Assembly: GCA_018267825.1 (NCBI GenBank)
Contig: JAFDXR010000021.1
Span: 117,685-181,684, forward strand
DNA length: 64,000 bases
Source: Bacteroidota bacterium
GTDB taxonomy: Bacteria; Bacteroidota; Bacteroidia; B-17B0; Aurantibacillaceae
Direction of reading: 5' to 3'
Part shown: in pieces, positions 52,833-61,716 of the stretch
Layout: each line of letters begins with the position of its first letter
How positions within the stretch are numbered: position 1 is the first letter of the stretch
Notes under the pieces: generated by a model
What the model was told of the DNA's origin: nothing
Databases searched by the model: none
The model's input: only the letters and a program-made list of their open reading frames with translations
Position numbers and translations under genes: made by a program

Positions 52833-54251
52833 ATGTACCTTTGTGCCGTGACCGAGTACCTGAAAGACCCTATTTTTAACCTGATCTCTGCCTCTGCAGA
52901 CGAACTGGATGCCCATGCTTATGTCATTGGCGGTTATGTGCGCGATATTTTCCTGAAACGCGAGAGCAAAGACATTGATGTTGTAACCACCGGTAAGGGT
53001 ATTGAACTGGCCGAACTCGTTCATAAAAAGCTGGGAGAAGAAGCCTATCTATCTGTTTTTAAGAACTTTGGGACCGCCCAGGTAAAGTATCACGACCTTG
53101 AGATAGAGTTTGTGGGGGCCCGTAAGGAATCCTATAACCGCAATTCCCGCAAACCGATTGTAGAAGACGGGAGCCTGGAAGATGATCAGAATCGCCGCGA
53201 TTTTACCATCAATGCCCTGGCCATTGGTCTTAATAAATCCAACTATGGCAAACTGATCGATCCCTTCGGTGGTGTTCAGGACCTGGAAAATAAAATTATC
53301 CGTACCCCGCTCGAACCGGGCATTACCTATAGCGACGATCCGCTTCGTATGATGCGGGCCATTCGTTTTGCCAGCCAGCTTGGCTTCCGGATCGAAGCTG
53401 CATCCCTGAAAGCCATCAGCGATTACAAAGACCGGATCAATATCGTTTCCAAAGAACGCATTACCGACGAACTCAATAAGATTATTCTATCGCCTGTACC
53501 TTCGGTGGGTTTCAAGCTGCTGTTTGATACCGGGCTCTTGCACCTCATTTTCCCCGACATGGTAAAACTCCATGGTGTGGAAACCATCCATGGCAAGTCG
53601 CATAAAGACAATTTTTACCATACCCTCGAAGTACTTGATAACACTGCCCGCAACAGCACTAACCTCTGGTTGCGCTGGGCGGCTATTCTGCACGATATTG
53701 CCAAACCCGCCACCAAGCGTTTTGAACCGGAACACGGCTGGACCTTTCATGGCCATGAAGATAAAGGCGCCCGCATGGTGCCTAAAATATTCACACAACT
53801 GCGCCTGCCCCTGAACGAGAAAATGAAATATGTGCAGAAACTCGTTCAACTGCATTTACGCCCGATTGTGCTGGCTAAAACAGAAATAACCGACAGTGCC
53901 GTGAGGCGGGTTTTATTTGAAGCCGGCGACGATATTGATGATCTCATGACCCTTTGCGAGGCCGACATCACCACTAAAAATCCAAACAAGGTAAAGCGTT
54001 ACCTCCAGAATTTTGAAATCGTCAGACAGAAGCTCAAAGAACTGGAAGAGAAAGACCGCATCCGCAACTGGCAACCTCCTGTGAGCGGCGAAGAAATCAT
54101 GAGCCTCTTCAATCTGCCTCCTTCCAGGCAGGTGGGCGATCTTAAGAACGCGCTCAAGGATGCTATCCTGGATGGCGTTATTCCCAATGAACGCGAAGCG
54201 GCTTTGCATTTTCTTGGTCAAAAAGCCAGGGAACTCTGCCTTATTAAATAA
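52833..54251 (+). CDS. CCA tRNA nucleotidyltransferase / poly(A) polymerase family protein with HD domain
   Basis: A 472-residue class II nucleotidyltransferase. The N-terminal catalytic domain shows [11 protein letters not shown] and KDIDVVTTG (the metal-binding DxD), then [15 protein letters not shown] and [15 protein letters not shown]. The C-terminal half contains an HD phosphohydrolase motif ([11 protein letters not shown], near residue 287) and ends in helices. The protein most likely adds or repairs the CCA end of tRNAs, and the HD part may remove 2',3'-cyclic phosphates, as in E. coli. The start is uncertain: ATG at 52833 or GTG at 52848, the latter favoured by a promoter element. A TIGR02117 gene follows after 14 bases. 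Confidence 0.93.
   Translation: MYLCAVTEYLKDPIFNLISASADELDAHAYVIGGYVRDIFLKRESKDIDVVTTGKGIELAELVHKKLGEEAYLSVFKNFGTAQVKYHDLEIEFVGARKESYNRNSRKPIVEDGSLEDDQNRRDFTINALAIGLNKSNYGKLIDPFGGVQDLENKIIRTPLEPGITYSDDPLRMMRAIRFASQLGFRIEAASLKAISDYKDRINIVSKERITDELNKIILSPVPSVGFKLLFDTGLLHLIFPDMVKLHGVETIHGKSHKDNFYHTLEVLDNTARNSTNLWLRWAAILHDIAKPATKRFEPEHGWTFHGHEDKGARMVPKIFTQLRLPLNEKMKYVQKLVQLHLRPIVLAKTEITDSAVRRVLFEAGDDIDDLMTLCEADITTKNPNKVKRYLQNFEIVRQKLKELEEKDRIRNWQPPVSGEEIMSLFNLPPSRQVGDLKNALKDAILDGVIPNEREAALHFLGQKARELCLIK
52836..52843 (+). promoter_or_regulatory. -7 element at the start of the nucleotidyltransferase gene
   Basis: TACCTTTG is an exact TAnnTTTG. It overlaps the first possible ATG (52833) and ends four bases before an in-frame GTG (52848). 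If it is used, translation must begin at the GTG, on a transcript with almost no leader. No good -33 element is seen at 19-20 bases. Confidence 0.4.
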
Positions 54252-54265
54252 ACCGGATCTGCTGC

Positions 54266-54952
54266 ATGCACATTGTCAAATCCACCATACGTTACCTGTT
54301 CCGGTTTATTCTGGGTTTTGCAGGTTTTGTCCTGGTGTATCTGCTTGCCTCGTGGTTGCTGCCTTTCATTACTGTAAACAATGAGCCGGAGACCACCAAG
54401 AGCGATCTTGATATTTTTATCGAGTCGAACGGTGTGCACACCGATTTTGTTTTACCGGTTCAGCAACACATCGTTAACTGGAACAGGCTTTTCCCTTACA
54501 GTGATTTTGAGGAAGTGGATTCGACCTGCCATTATGTATCTGTTGGCTGGGGCGACAAAGGCTTCTTCCTGAACACCCCCGAATGGAAAGACCTTAAGGC
54601 ATCTACGGCGTTTAACGCAGCTTTCGGATTAAGCAGCACAGCCATGCATATAACCTACCACAAGGAAGCTCCGGTTGAGGGCCCATCCTGCATCCGTTTA
54701 AAAATAAGCCGCGGGCAGTATTATCGTCTTATTTTATACATATACCGTTCGTTTCAGTGGCAGCATGGTAAACTGATGCATATAGATCATCCGGGTTACA
54801 ACAGGCAGGATTGCTTTTATGAAGCCAATGGTGCTTACCACATGTTTAAAACCTGCAATGTATGGACCGGCAACGGCCTGAAAAACATGGGTATCCGTGT
54901 TGGTGTGTGGACACCTTTTCAGGGCGGTATTATGGAGCATATCGGGAAATAA
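54266..54952 (+). CDS. TIGR02117/DUF2459 family membrane-anchored protein
   Basis: A 228-residue protein with one N-terminal membrane segment (YLFRFILGFAGFVLVYLLASWLL) and a periplasmic domain. Family motifs are IFIESNGVHTDFVLPV, YVSVGWGDKGFFLNTPEW and the final CNVWTGNGLKNMGIRVGVWTPFQGG. The family was named for a urease-region gene and is of unknown function; conserved His, Asp and Cys residues (NGVHTD, TCNVW) hint at a hydrolase. It is 14 bases downstream of the nucleotidyltransferase gene and probably cotranscribed. Confidence 0.9.
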   Translation: MHIVKSTIRYLFRFILGFAGFVLVYLLASWLLPFITVNNEPETTKSDLDIFIESNGVHTDFVLPVQQHIVNWNRLFPYSDFEEVDSTCHYVSVGWGDKGFFLNTPEWKDLKASTAFNAAFGLSSTAMHITYHKEAPVEGPSCIRLKISRGQYYRLILYIYRSFQWQHGKLMHIDHPGYNRQDCFYEANGAYHMFKTCNVWTGNGLKNMGIRVGVWTPFQGGIMEHIGK

Positions 54953-54968
54953 GAGTGCCATTAAACCT

Positions 54969-55006
54969 GTTCTTTTTTCTTGATAAAAAAGAACCAAAAA
55001 ATCAAG
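54969..55006 (+). repeat. Hairpin with pseudoknot potential, probable dispersed Bacteroidota intergenic element
   Basis: GTTCTTTTTT (54969-54978) and AAAAAAGAAC (54985-54994) form a perfect 10-base-pair stem. The six-base loop CTTGAT is exactly complementary to ATCAAG at 55001-55006, just 3' of the stem, so a pseudoknot could form. Spurious peptides of the form FFLDKK-PKNQG translated from similar DNA are familiar from other Bacteroidota genomes, which suggests a repeat family; this is from memory. The rest of 54953-55120 shows nothing else I recognise. Confidence 0.6.
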
Positions 55007-55120
55007 GCTCTATTTTATCCTTTCCTTCTTCGGCGGAATTTTAAAGTTTGCCTCATGGCTACAAATGAGACGATCTTTAAAACCGTATAAAACAAGGCTT
55101 TGTCCCGTTACAAAACTGCA

Positions 55121-55152
55121 TTTGTTAATCCCTTTTTCTTTTATTAAGTTTG
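55121..55152 (+). promoter_or_regulatory. Perfect consensus promoter of the ABC ATPase gene
   Basis: TTTG (55121-55124), a 20-base spacer and TAAGTTTG (55145-55152): both elements match the Bacteroidota consensus exactly. Transcription should start near 55159, eleven bases before the ATG at 55170. This rules out the in-frame ATG at 55065 as the start. Confidence 0.75.
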
Positions 55153-55169
55153 ATAAACACTGTGAAGCC

Positions 55170-56342
55170 ATGAGTGCATCTGTTATCGACGAATACAATA
55201 CCCTGATCCAACAGGAAGACTTCAGCCAGCTAAGCCGCCGGCTGCTTGACCTTTCGGTAGAACATACACTCGGCACAGAACTCGAACATGGCATTTATGA
55301 ACTTCGCCGTGCATTTCTCAATACTGACCACAGCCAGGCTCTGAAAGACAAAGCCACAGCTATTATATCGAGTCTCGGTTTACTGAGCATCGATGAGCAT
55401 GCATCGTCCGAATACCAATCTGTAGCCTGCAAAGCCACACAGGTAAGCAAACGCTTTACATCGGGTCGTTCACCTTTTAATTTGCAACCGGTAGATGTTA
55501 CCTTACGTTTTGGCGAGATCACCGGCATTGTAGGTGAAAACGGGAATGGTAAAACCACCCTGCTCCGCATCCTGGCGGGCGAACTGGCCAGCGATACCGG
55601 GCAAATTGTTTACCCCGGTCTGCATGCCAGTGAAACCGACTGGTACAAGGTCAAAAATCGTTTTGTATTTATTCCGCAGCGTATTCCGCGCTGGTATGGA
55701 ACCCTGCTCGATAACCTTCGTTTCTTTGCCAGCATACATGGTATTACCGGTGAAGAAAACAACCGGCAGATCGAATATATTTTGTTCCGTCTTGGACTCG
55801 ACAAATTCCGTGATCTTCGCTGGAGTGAAATTTCGAGTGGTTACCGCCTTCGCTTTGAACTGGCCAAAGCCATGATGTGGAGGCCACGTGTTATATTGCT
55901 CGATGAGCCATTGGCCAATCTCGACATCAATGCCCAACAGTTATTCCTGCAGGATCTGCGGTTCTTTGCACATTCCAAACGCTTTCCGCTCAGCATCATT
56001 CTCAGTTCACAGCAATTGCATGAGGTGGAGAGTGTATCGGATAATATCATTTTTATAAAACAGGGCAAAACCATTTACAGCGGTCAGCAAAAAGACTTTG
56101 CCACAGATCGTGCCCACAATACCTTCGAACTGGCGGGTGCTTTCAAACGCGATGACCTGCTCCTGCTCTTTGCAGGTACGGAAATCCGCATCGAAGATTC
56201 GGGTACCAATCTCGTAGTCACTGTACCTGTAACACTCAGTTCCGAACAGTTTTTAAAGGAGCTTCTCAATCACTCCTTCAGCCTCTCCTATTTCCGCGAC
56301 ATCAGTACATCTACCCGCAAATTATTTCACCGGGATATTTAG
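55170..56342 (+). CDS. Orphan ABC-type ATPase with helical N-terminal extension
   Basis: A 390-residue protein. Residues 1-85 are helical (IDEYNTLIQQEDFSQLSRR, LEHGIYELRRAFLNTD) and not part of the ABC fold. The ABC domain follows: Walker A GENGNGKTT (about residue 125), Q-loop FIPQRIP, signature SSGYRLRFELAKAM (a variant of LSGGQ), Walker B VILLDEPLANLD and switch-region SSQQLHEVE. The last 90 residues are an extra domain of mixed helices and strands. No permease gene is adjacent on either side, so the transporter partner is unknown or absent. It is served by a perfect consensus promoter. Confidence 0.88.
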   Translation: MSASVIDEYNTLIQQEDFSQLSRRLLDLSVEHTLGTELEHGIYELRRAFLNTDHSQALKDKATAIISSLGLLSIDEHASSEYQSVACKATQVSKRFTSGRSPFNLQPVDVTLRFGEITGIVGENGNGKTTLLRILAGELASDTGQIVYPGLHASETDWYKVKNRFVFIPQRIPRWYGTLLDNLRFFASIHGITGEENNRQIEYILFRLGLDKFRDLRWSEISSGYRLRFELAKAMMWRPRVILLDEPLANLDINAQQLFLQDLRFFAHSKRFPLSIILSSQQLHEVESVSDNIIFIKQGKTIYSGQQKDFATDRAHNTFELAGAFKRDDLLLLFAGTEIRIEDSGTNLVVTVPVTLSSEQFLKELLNHSFSLSYFRDISTSTRKLFHRDI

Positions 56343-56503
56343 AGGTTTTACCTCATTTAAACAGCCGAAAGTCGTTTTGGGTCAGAAATTCAGAATTCGA
56401 CCAGAATTATTTTGCAAATTTATTAGAATGAAAACGCTTCTGTGATTCATTTCTATGCCTTGTTGCATTTTGAAAAACCGAAGTTCTAAGCCCCTATAGA
56501 CAC

Positions 56504-57730
56504 ATGAAAAAAATGTTATACTTTGCCTCTCTGCTCACCATCGGATTTGGCAGCCAGGCCCAGATCAGAATCCTGTTTGATGCCACCAAAGCCGAAACAG
56601 CCGGTAATGCCGACTGGGTCATCGATGCCGACAACCACAACCTCGACTGGAACCCGGGTGCCATTGTAGGTGGCGGCAATGAATCCAACGCACAGAAAAT
56701 TCCTACCCCCGCTCAATCGGGTATTACATCTTCTACCTCCGAAACCTATTGGAGCGGTTCATTATCATCGTGGGGGGTGGCCCTCGCTAAGCTTGGTTAC
56801 TCTGTTGAAACACTTCCATACAACGGGCAGATCACCTATGGAAACACAAGCAATACGCAGGATCTGAGCCATTATAAAGTATTCATTGTCGACGAGCCCA
56901 ATATTTTATTCAGTGCCAGCGAAAAAACAGCCATCATCAATTTTGTGAGCAATGGCGGTGGTCTCTTTATCATTTCCGATCACGATGTATCTGACCGCAA
57001 CGGTGATGGTAACGATTCACCACACATCTGGAACGACCTGATGTCGAACAACACCGTGGCAACCAATCCTTTTGGCTTTACCTTCGACTACCAGAACTAT
57101 GTGGAAACCACTTCCAACTTTGCCAATATTCCGGGCGACTCCATTTTACATGGCAGCCAGGGCAACCCAACCCAAATGAAAATAAGCAATGGGACCACCA
57201 TGACACTTTCTACCTCTATAAACCCAAGTGTAAAACCCCTGGTATATAAAGTAGGCGCCAGCAACACCGGTTACAGCAATGTATATATGTGTCGCGCACG
57301 CTATGGTACGGGTAAAGTGGTATCGCTCGGCGACAGTTCACCTCCCGATGATGGCACCGGCGACCCTAACGACAACCTGTATAACGGCTGGAGCGGCGAA
57401 GTGAGCGGCGACCACGCGCGCATCATTATGAATGCTACCATCTGGCTGGCTATGCCAAACCCGGTAACCACGGGCGTTCAAAGCCTCAGTGAAAACACCG
57501 ATGCTTTATTGGTATACCCTAACCCTGCCAAAGAAAAACTGCACATGATCCTCGATAAAGCCGATGCTGCTTTACCTATGCGCATTTACGATACCATGGG
57601 CCGCGAAGTATACAAAGGCCTCATGACTGCTGAAGGTATTGATCTGCACGGATTCGAAAAAGGCATGTATTACTACCAGGTACAGACCTCTGCCCTGGCT
57701 GCACAAAGTGGCAAGTTCGTTGTTGAATAA
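56504..57730 (+). CDS. T9SS-exported protein with a GATase1-like domain and type A sorting domain
   Basis: A 408-residue secreted protein. The signal peptide is KMLYFASLLTIGFGSQAQ. Residues 20-330 form an alpha/beta domain of the class I glutamine-amidotransferase-like kind (IRILFDATKAETAGNADW, KVFIVDEPNILF, FVSNGGGLFIISDHD, YGTGKVVSLGDSS). No catalytic Cys is seen in the nucleophile position. Asp-rich loops (DRNGDGNDS, DDGTGDPNDN) look like Ca-binding sites. Residues 335-408 are a type A T9SS sorting domain (LLVYPNPAKEKLHMIL, then GMYYYQV). Surface or extracellular; the substrate is unknown. The 161-base gap before it shows nothing clear, though TTATTTTG near 56410 is -7-like. Confidence 0.85.
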   Translation: MKKMLYFASLLTIGFGSQAQIRILFDATKAETAGNADWVIDADNHNLDWNPGAIVGGGNESNAQKIPTPAQSGITSSTSETYWSGSLSSWGVALAKLGYSVETLPYNGQITYGNTSNTQDLSHYKVFIVDEPNILFSASEKTAIINFVSNGGGLFIISDHDVSDRNGDGNDSPHIWNDLMSNNTVATNPFGFTFDYQNYVETTSNFANIPGDSILHGSQGNPTQMKISNGTTMTLSTSINPSVKPLVYKVGASNTGYSNVYMCRARYGTGKVVSLGDSSPPDDGTGDPNDNLYNGWSGEVSGDHARIIMNATIWLAMPNPVTTGVQSLSENTDALLVYPNPAKEKLHMILDKADAALPMRIYDTMGREVYKGLMTAEGIDLHGFEKGMYYYQVQTSALAAQSGKFVVE

Positions 57731-57758
57731 AATACACCCTAAAACATACACACAGCAA

Positions 57759-57784
57759 GAAGCCGGGCTCCTGAGTCCGGCTTC
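57759..57784 (+). terminator. Possible terminator after the T9SS protein gene
   Basis: An eight-base-pair GC-rich stem (GAAGCCGG paired with CCGGCTTC) with a ten-base loop, 28 bases after the stop codon. The T-tract after it is weak, so termination may be partial. Confidence 0.5.
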
Positions 57785-57811
57785 CTGATTTATAGCGCAC
57801 AAGCTCCGGCA

Positions 57812-57842
57812 TTGCATATACCGGATGCTTTTTGTAATTTCA
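57812..57842 (+). promoter_or_regulatory. Promoter-like site before the 132-residue gene
   Basis: TTG (57812-57814), a 20-base spacer and TAATTTCA (57835-57842), a two-mismatch version of TAnnTTTG. Its position 11 bases before the ATG at 57854 supports that start rather than the upstream in-frame ATG at 57812. Confidence 0.35.
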
Positions 57843-57853
57843 GTAACACGCCT

Positions 57854-58252
57854 ATGAGATACATTGCTATAAATAGTTTGAAATACAAGCTCCTCTTGGC
57901 CCCATTGCTATTAACTTTGGCACTAAGATCTCAAACGGCCGATACAAGCGCAGACCTGAGCCAGGCCGCACTTTTGAATTTCAGGCACGATACGTTTATA
58001 TCTGAGACTCATCGTATTGATTCTGTCAGCTACAACTGTGTCTGTTACAAAATGCATTTCGTTATTTATGCTGTGGCAGATGCCCATAAAAAGAAAAACG
58101 GGCCTGTGCTCATTCTCCGCGACAATGGTGTTTTTTATGCCAGCGGCGAGTTTAAAGCAAACAAAAAAAGTGGCTGGTGGTGGTATGGCGGTTGCTGCCG
58201 TACTTTATACAAACGCGATAAAGAGAAAAGAACCGTTTGTGCCTTGTTTTGA
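57854..58252 (+). CDS. Small exported protein of unknown function
   Basis: A 132-residue protein with a signal peptide (LKYKLLLAPLLLTLALRSQ) and a short mature domain. Two Cys lie early (YNCVCYKMHF) and two late (GGCCR), and the end is Lys/Arg-rich. The segment GVFYASGEFKANKKSGWWWYG resembles a MORN-type turn (YASGEF, then KSGWW). The function is unknown. The start at 57854 gives the signal peptide; the longer frame from 57812 would cover the promoter-like site. Confidence 0.65.
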   Translation: MRYIAINSLKYKLLLAPLLLTLALRSQTADTSADLSQAALLNFRHDTFISETHRIDSVSYNCVCYKMHFVIYAVADAHKKKNGPVLILRDNGVFYASGEFKANKKSGWWWYGGCCRTLYKRDKEKRTVCALF

Positions 58253-58284
58253 TTTGTCGGGGTAAATTGTCTTTCTTAACTTCA
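58253..58284 (+). promoter_or_regulatory. Promoter-like site before the two-TM protein gene
   Basis: TTTG (58253-58256), a 20-base spacer and TAACTTCA (58277-58284). The -33 element is exact, and the -7 element is TTCA-ended, as at 57835. It begins directly after the stop of the previous gene. Confidence 0.45.
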
Positions 58285-58309
58285 GAGACATCGTTTTCTG
58301 AATGTAACC

Positions 58310-58912
58310 ATGCCACAGCAATACATCAATAAAATATCAAACAGCCGCAAAAAGCTCATCATCCGAACAGTTCTTTTTTTACTGGCCATTATTGCCATTG
58401 CATTTATTCAATACCTTATTTCTTCCAATGGTCATGAAAAACAGGAGCGGCACTTTTACCGCAACTATATTTCCCCCGACGGACTAAAGCTCATTATTGT
58501 ATCAGCCACTGTTATCTCACTCATTTTTGTGTTTTATGCCACACTGATCATAAGGCTGGTGGTTGATATAGAAAACGATGAGCTCATTGTCGAATACATT
58601 CCCCGATTTAAACTAAAAGCCATTGAGAAACGCGTAAAGCTCTCCGAGACCTATCTCCAGTTCGACTCAGCAACTAAAAAAAACAAGTTCTTTCATAAAA
58701 AGGAAGATGACTATTTTGTCATTTACCTCAATCATAAGGCCTTCGGGCAATTAAAAGTATCTGCACTTGAATTCGGCTCACAGATTGAGCAGATTTTTAA
58801 AGACTTTGAAACTCTGAAAACACATGCAGCCAACAATGTGTGGCGGCATAGGCAGAAGGCATCATTCCAAAAGCGCAGAGGTGTGCGTAATCCAGATTCC
58901 AAACAGAATTAA
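58310..58912 (+). CDS. Two-TM protein with a cytoplasmic PH-like domain
   Basis: A 200-residue protein with two membrane segments (IIRTVLFLLAIIAIAFIQYLI and IVSATVISLIFVFYATLII) and a cytoplasmic beta-rich part (ENDELIVEYIPRFKLKAIE, YFVIYLNHKAFGQLKV) that looks like a small bacterial PH-type domain. The C-terminus is basic. The function is unknown. The gene ends 16 bases before the response-regulator start, so it may be cotranscribed with the two-component system. Confidence 0.6.
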   Translation: MPQQYINKISNSRKKLIIRTVLFLLAIIAIAFIQYLISSNGHEKQERHFYRNYISPDGLKLIIVSATVISLIFVFYATLIIRLVVDIENDELIVEYIPRFKLKAIEKRVKLSETYLQFDSATKKNKFFHKKEDDYFVIYLNHKAFGQLKVSALEFGSQIEQIFKDFETLKTHAANNVWRHRQKASFQKRRGVRNPDSKQN

Positions 58913-58928
58913 ACCCGAAATTCAACTC

Positions 58929-59606
58929 ATGAAAATTCTGCTTATCGAAGACGAAAAACTCCTGGCCGACTCGCTGATCAGCTACCTCAAACAGGAAACC
59001 TATGTATGCGAACATGCAGCCACATTCCAGGCTGCCCTCGAAAAAGCAGAACTTTATCAATACGACTGTGTATTGCTCGACATTGGCCTGCCTGGTGGCA
59101 ATGGCCTCGATATTATACAATGCATCAAAGCCCGCAAGGATAAAACCGGCATCATTATTATTTCCGCCAAAAATTCGGTCGACGATAAAATAAAAGGTCT
59201 CGACCTTGGTGCCGACGATTACCTTACCAAACCCTTTAACCTGGCCGAACTCAATTCGCGCATCCGCTCAGTGCTACGCCGCCGTAATTTTGATGGCAAC
59301 AAAGAAGTGGTCTACAACGAAATTACCATTGTGCCCGACCATCAGACTGTATCTGTAAACGGTCGCGGACTGATCCTCACCAAAAAAGAATATGCCCTGC
59401 TGCTGTTCTTTATCACCAACAAAAACCGCATACTGACCAAAGACGGTATTGCCGAGCATCTCTGGGGCGACGATATGGACCTGAGCGACTCCTACGATTT
59501 CATATACTCGCATATTAAAAACCTGCGCAAGAAACTCATCGAAGCAGGCAGCACCGATTACATCAAAACCGTGTATGGCATGGGGTATAAATTCGGGGAG
59601 GCATGA
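58929..59606 (+). CDS. OmpR/PhoB-family response regulator
   Basis: A 225-residue two-domain regulator. The receiver domain has the acidic pair in IEDE (E7, D8), the phospho-acceptor D51 in LLDIGLPGGNG, S79 and K101 in TKPF. The C-terminal winged helix (from about residue 130) contains LTKKEYALLLFF, the recognition-helix region YDFIYSHIKNLRKKL and YIKTVYGMGYKF. The start at 58929 (MKILLIEDEK) is typical; the longer frame from 58824 would overlap the previous gene. It overlaps the sensor-kinase start by four bases. Confidence 0.95.
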   Translation: MKILLIEDEKLLADSLISYLKQETYVCEHAATFQAALEKAELYQYDCVLLDIGLPGGNGLDIIQCIKARKDKTGIIIISAKNSVDDKIKGLDLGADDYLTKPFNLAELNSRIRSVLRRRNFDGNKEVVYNEITIVPDHQTVSVNGRGLILTKKEYALLLFFITNKNRILTKDGIAEHLWGDDMDLSDSYDFIYSHIKNLRKKLIEAGSTDYIKTVYGMGYKFGEA

Positions 59607-60865
59607 AACTACTCACCAAAAATACACTGCTCATACTGGCGGCATCGCTGCTCGTTTTTTTGCTGGGTGGATTCATCTTTTACCAGCGCCTCAATACCAT
59701 TATAGATGAAGAAGCCACCGAAGCACTCTACCTCAAAAAAACACAGGTTGAGCTCTATATAACAAAACATGGGGCCTTGCCGGTTGATCCGTTTATGGCC
59801 GAATCCATTACCTTCAGGAGCATTCCGGGAGCAATAGCCGAAAGCGTGAGCGACACCATGCTCTATAACACCCTTGAGGGCGAAATCCTTCCATACCGGC
59901 GATTGCAGTTTACCGTAACCCTGCACGGACAATATTACCTCGCATCGGTCAACAAACCCTTATTCGAGTCAGAAGATCTTGTAGAGGCCATCTCCACCAC
60001 CCTGCTCATTGTATCGGTATTACTGGTACTTGTATTACTCAGCATCAGCTACCTGTTTTCGCGCCGCACCTGGAAACCTTTCTTCCAGACCCTCGATGCA
60101 CTTGGCAAATACAAGATCGAAACCCATGGTGTTATTTCCCTGGAGCCATCGGGCACCAAAGAATTTGACCTGCTCAATGAGTCGATCCGCCAGATGACCG
60201 AAAGAATTTCGGCCGACTTCAACAACCTGAAAAACTTCACCGAAAATGCCTCGCACGAAATCCAGACCCCCCTGGCCATTATCAGCAACAAAATTGAAAA
60301 CCTGTTACAAAACCAGAATCTGCTCAAACCGCAGGTAGAGCAACTCATGAGCATACACGATACCCTGAACCGTCTCAGTAAATTGAACCAGGGACTGTTA
60401 TTGCTCGCACGCATTGAAAACGGTCAGTTCAACACCGATCAGCATATTAACCTGAGCAGCTTGATCAACCATAAACTCGAATTATACGAAGACCTCTTTG
60501 CGCTCAAAAAAATTAAGCTCACACCACACATCGCCCCTGATGCCATGGTGCAAATGCATCCAGATCTGGCCGACAGCGTAATATCCAACCTGGTATCGAA
60601 TGCCCTGAAATACACACCTGAAGGCGGTCATATCGATATCACCCTGCAAAACGATGCGCTCACTGTTTCCAATACAGGCGAGGCGCTCAGTTCCGAACCC
60701 GAGCAGTTGTTTCAGCGTTTTTATAAAGAAGTACCTGATTCCGAATCTACCGGCCTTGGACTTGCGCTTGTCAAACAAATTGCAAACCTGCACGGGCACC
60801 GGGTAACATACTATTACCACGAAGGCAAACATTGTTTCACTTACAACTTTGTGAGATCGTTTTAA
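59603..60865 (+). CDS. Sensor histidine kinase
   Basis: A 420-residue inner-membrane kinase. TM1 (about residues 8-27), a periplasmic sensor of about 100 residues (28-131), TM2 (about 132-152), a linker/HAMP-like region, then the HisKA domain with phospho-His H218 in ASHEIQTPL. The ATPase domain shows the N-box SNLVSNALKYTP and the G2 box STGLGLALV; the G1 box reads NTGEAL, with Asn in place of the usual Asp. The sensor has no recognisable domain. The ATG overlaps the response-regulator stop (ATGA). A PepSY-like gene follows and may be a target or accessory sensor. Confidence 0.93.
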   Translation: MKLLTKNTLLILAASLLVFLLGGFIFYQRLNTIIDEEATEALYLKKTQVELYITKHGALPVDPFMAESITFRSIPGAIAESVSDTMLYNTLEGEILPYRRLQFTVTLHGQYYLASVNKPLFESEDLVEAISTTLLIVSVLLVLVLLSISYLFSRRTWKPFFQTLDALGKYKIETHGVISLEPSGTKEFDLLNESIRQMTERISADFNNLKNFTENASHEIQTPLAIISNKIENLLQNQNLLKPQVEQLMSIHDTLNRLSKLNQGLLLLARIENGQFNTDQHINLSSLINHKLELYEDLFALKKIKLTPHIAPDAMVQMHPDLADSVISNLVSNALKYTPEGGHIDITLQNDALTVSNTGEALSSEPEQLFQRFYKEVPDSESTGLGLALVKQIANLHGHRVTYYYHEGKHCFTYNFVRSF

Positions 60866-60952
60866 TTTTTTCCAAAAAGGAATTTACACTTTACAGGTTT
60901 ATTACAGAATCGGGTTGTAGTATTGCATTATAAACCTTTAAATTTAAACACT

Positions 60953-61414
60953 ATGAAAAAACTCATGATTCTTGGCCTTGTGTGCACTGGCTTCTTCCAT
61001 GCACAGGCTCAAAAACTCAAAGAAGCAGATGTTCCTGCCAATGTAAAAACCGCCTTTCAGAAATTATATCCCAACACCAAAGTAGAAGAATGGGAAAAAG
61101 AAGGCGCGAATTACGAAGCCGAGTTTGATGTCAATAAAACAGAAACATCCGTTGTGCTCGACGCATCCGGCACCCTGCTCGAAACCGAAACCGAAATTGC
61201 ACCAACGGCACTTCCGAAAGCAGCACACGATTACCTGGCTCAGAATATGCCTAAAGCCAAAGTGCATGAAGCTTCTAAAATTACGAAAGCCGATGGCACC
61301 GTGAGCTACGAAGCCGAGGTAGACAAAGCCGATTACCTCTTCGATGCCAATGGCAACTTCATTAAAAAAGAAGCAGAAACCGCTACAGAGAAAAAAGACA
61401 AGGAAAAGAAATAA
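60953..61414 (+). CDS. PepSY-like (PF11396-type) secreted protein
   Basis: A 153-residue exported protein with the signal peptide KKLMILGLVCTGFFHAQAQ. Two PepSY-like half-repeats are visible: PANVKTAFQKLYPNTKVEEWEKEG with YEAEFDVN, and PKAAHDYLAQNMPKAKVHEASK with YEAEVDKADYLFD. The C-terminus is acidic and lysine-rich. Such small periplasmic proteins may inhibit proteases or modulate envelope sensors. The start at 60953 is chosen for the signal peptide. Its place directly after the sensor kinase suggests a regulatory link. Confidence 0.85.
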   Translation: MKKLMILGLVCTGFFHAQAQKLKEADVPANVKTAFQKLYPNTKVEEWEKEGANYEAEFDVNKTETSVVLDASGTLLETETEIAPTALPKAAHDYLAQNMPKAKVHEASKITKADGTVSYEAEVDKADYLFDANGNFIKKEAETATEKKDKEKK

Positions 61415-61716
61415 AACTCCATATCTTTTCTCAAAAACCCTGAGCCCCGGCATTACCGGGGCTTTTTACAAATACAATAGGTTGTAATTCAAAAAATCAC
61501 AACCTTTTTTTATTACATACACTATCAGATACAGGCTGGATAAGCCTCCTGACGATTTCTGTATGTGTATTTCACATGGTAGTTATTAATATACAGACAA
61601 ATAAAGCAGGAACGATAGAGGCTAAAATTCTTCTGGAAAAACCACTTTTCTCATGCAATCTATCTGAATAACCCCTGGTAGCCTATCTTTTCTGCTTTAT
61701 CTCCAACAGAAGAAAA
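61415..61716. other. Intergenic stretch between convergent genes
   Basis: A 302-base gap. Besides the terminator at 61443-61467, AGGTTGT (61479-61485) and ACAACCT (61499-61505) form a weaker hairpin followed by a T-tract, perhaps a second terminator. From about 61515 to 61716 I see no gene, promoter or repeat. Confidence 0.5.
61443..61467 (+). terminator. Rho-independent terminator after the PepSY-like gene
   Basis: AGCCCCGG (61443-61450) pairs with CCGGGGCT (61456-61463), with a CATTA loop, followed by T-rich sequence. It ends the two-component/PepSY-like unit. Confidence 0.88.

Noticed and set aside
54862..55044. Open frame ending in a FFLDKKEPKNQG-type sequence.
   Set aside because: It overlaps the end of the TIGR02117 gene and the hairpin repeat; this peptide arises from the repeat DNA, not from a gene.
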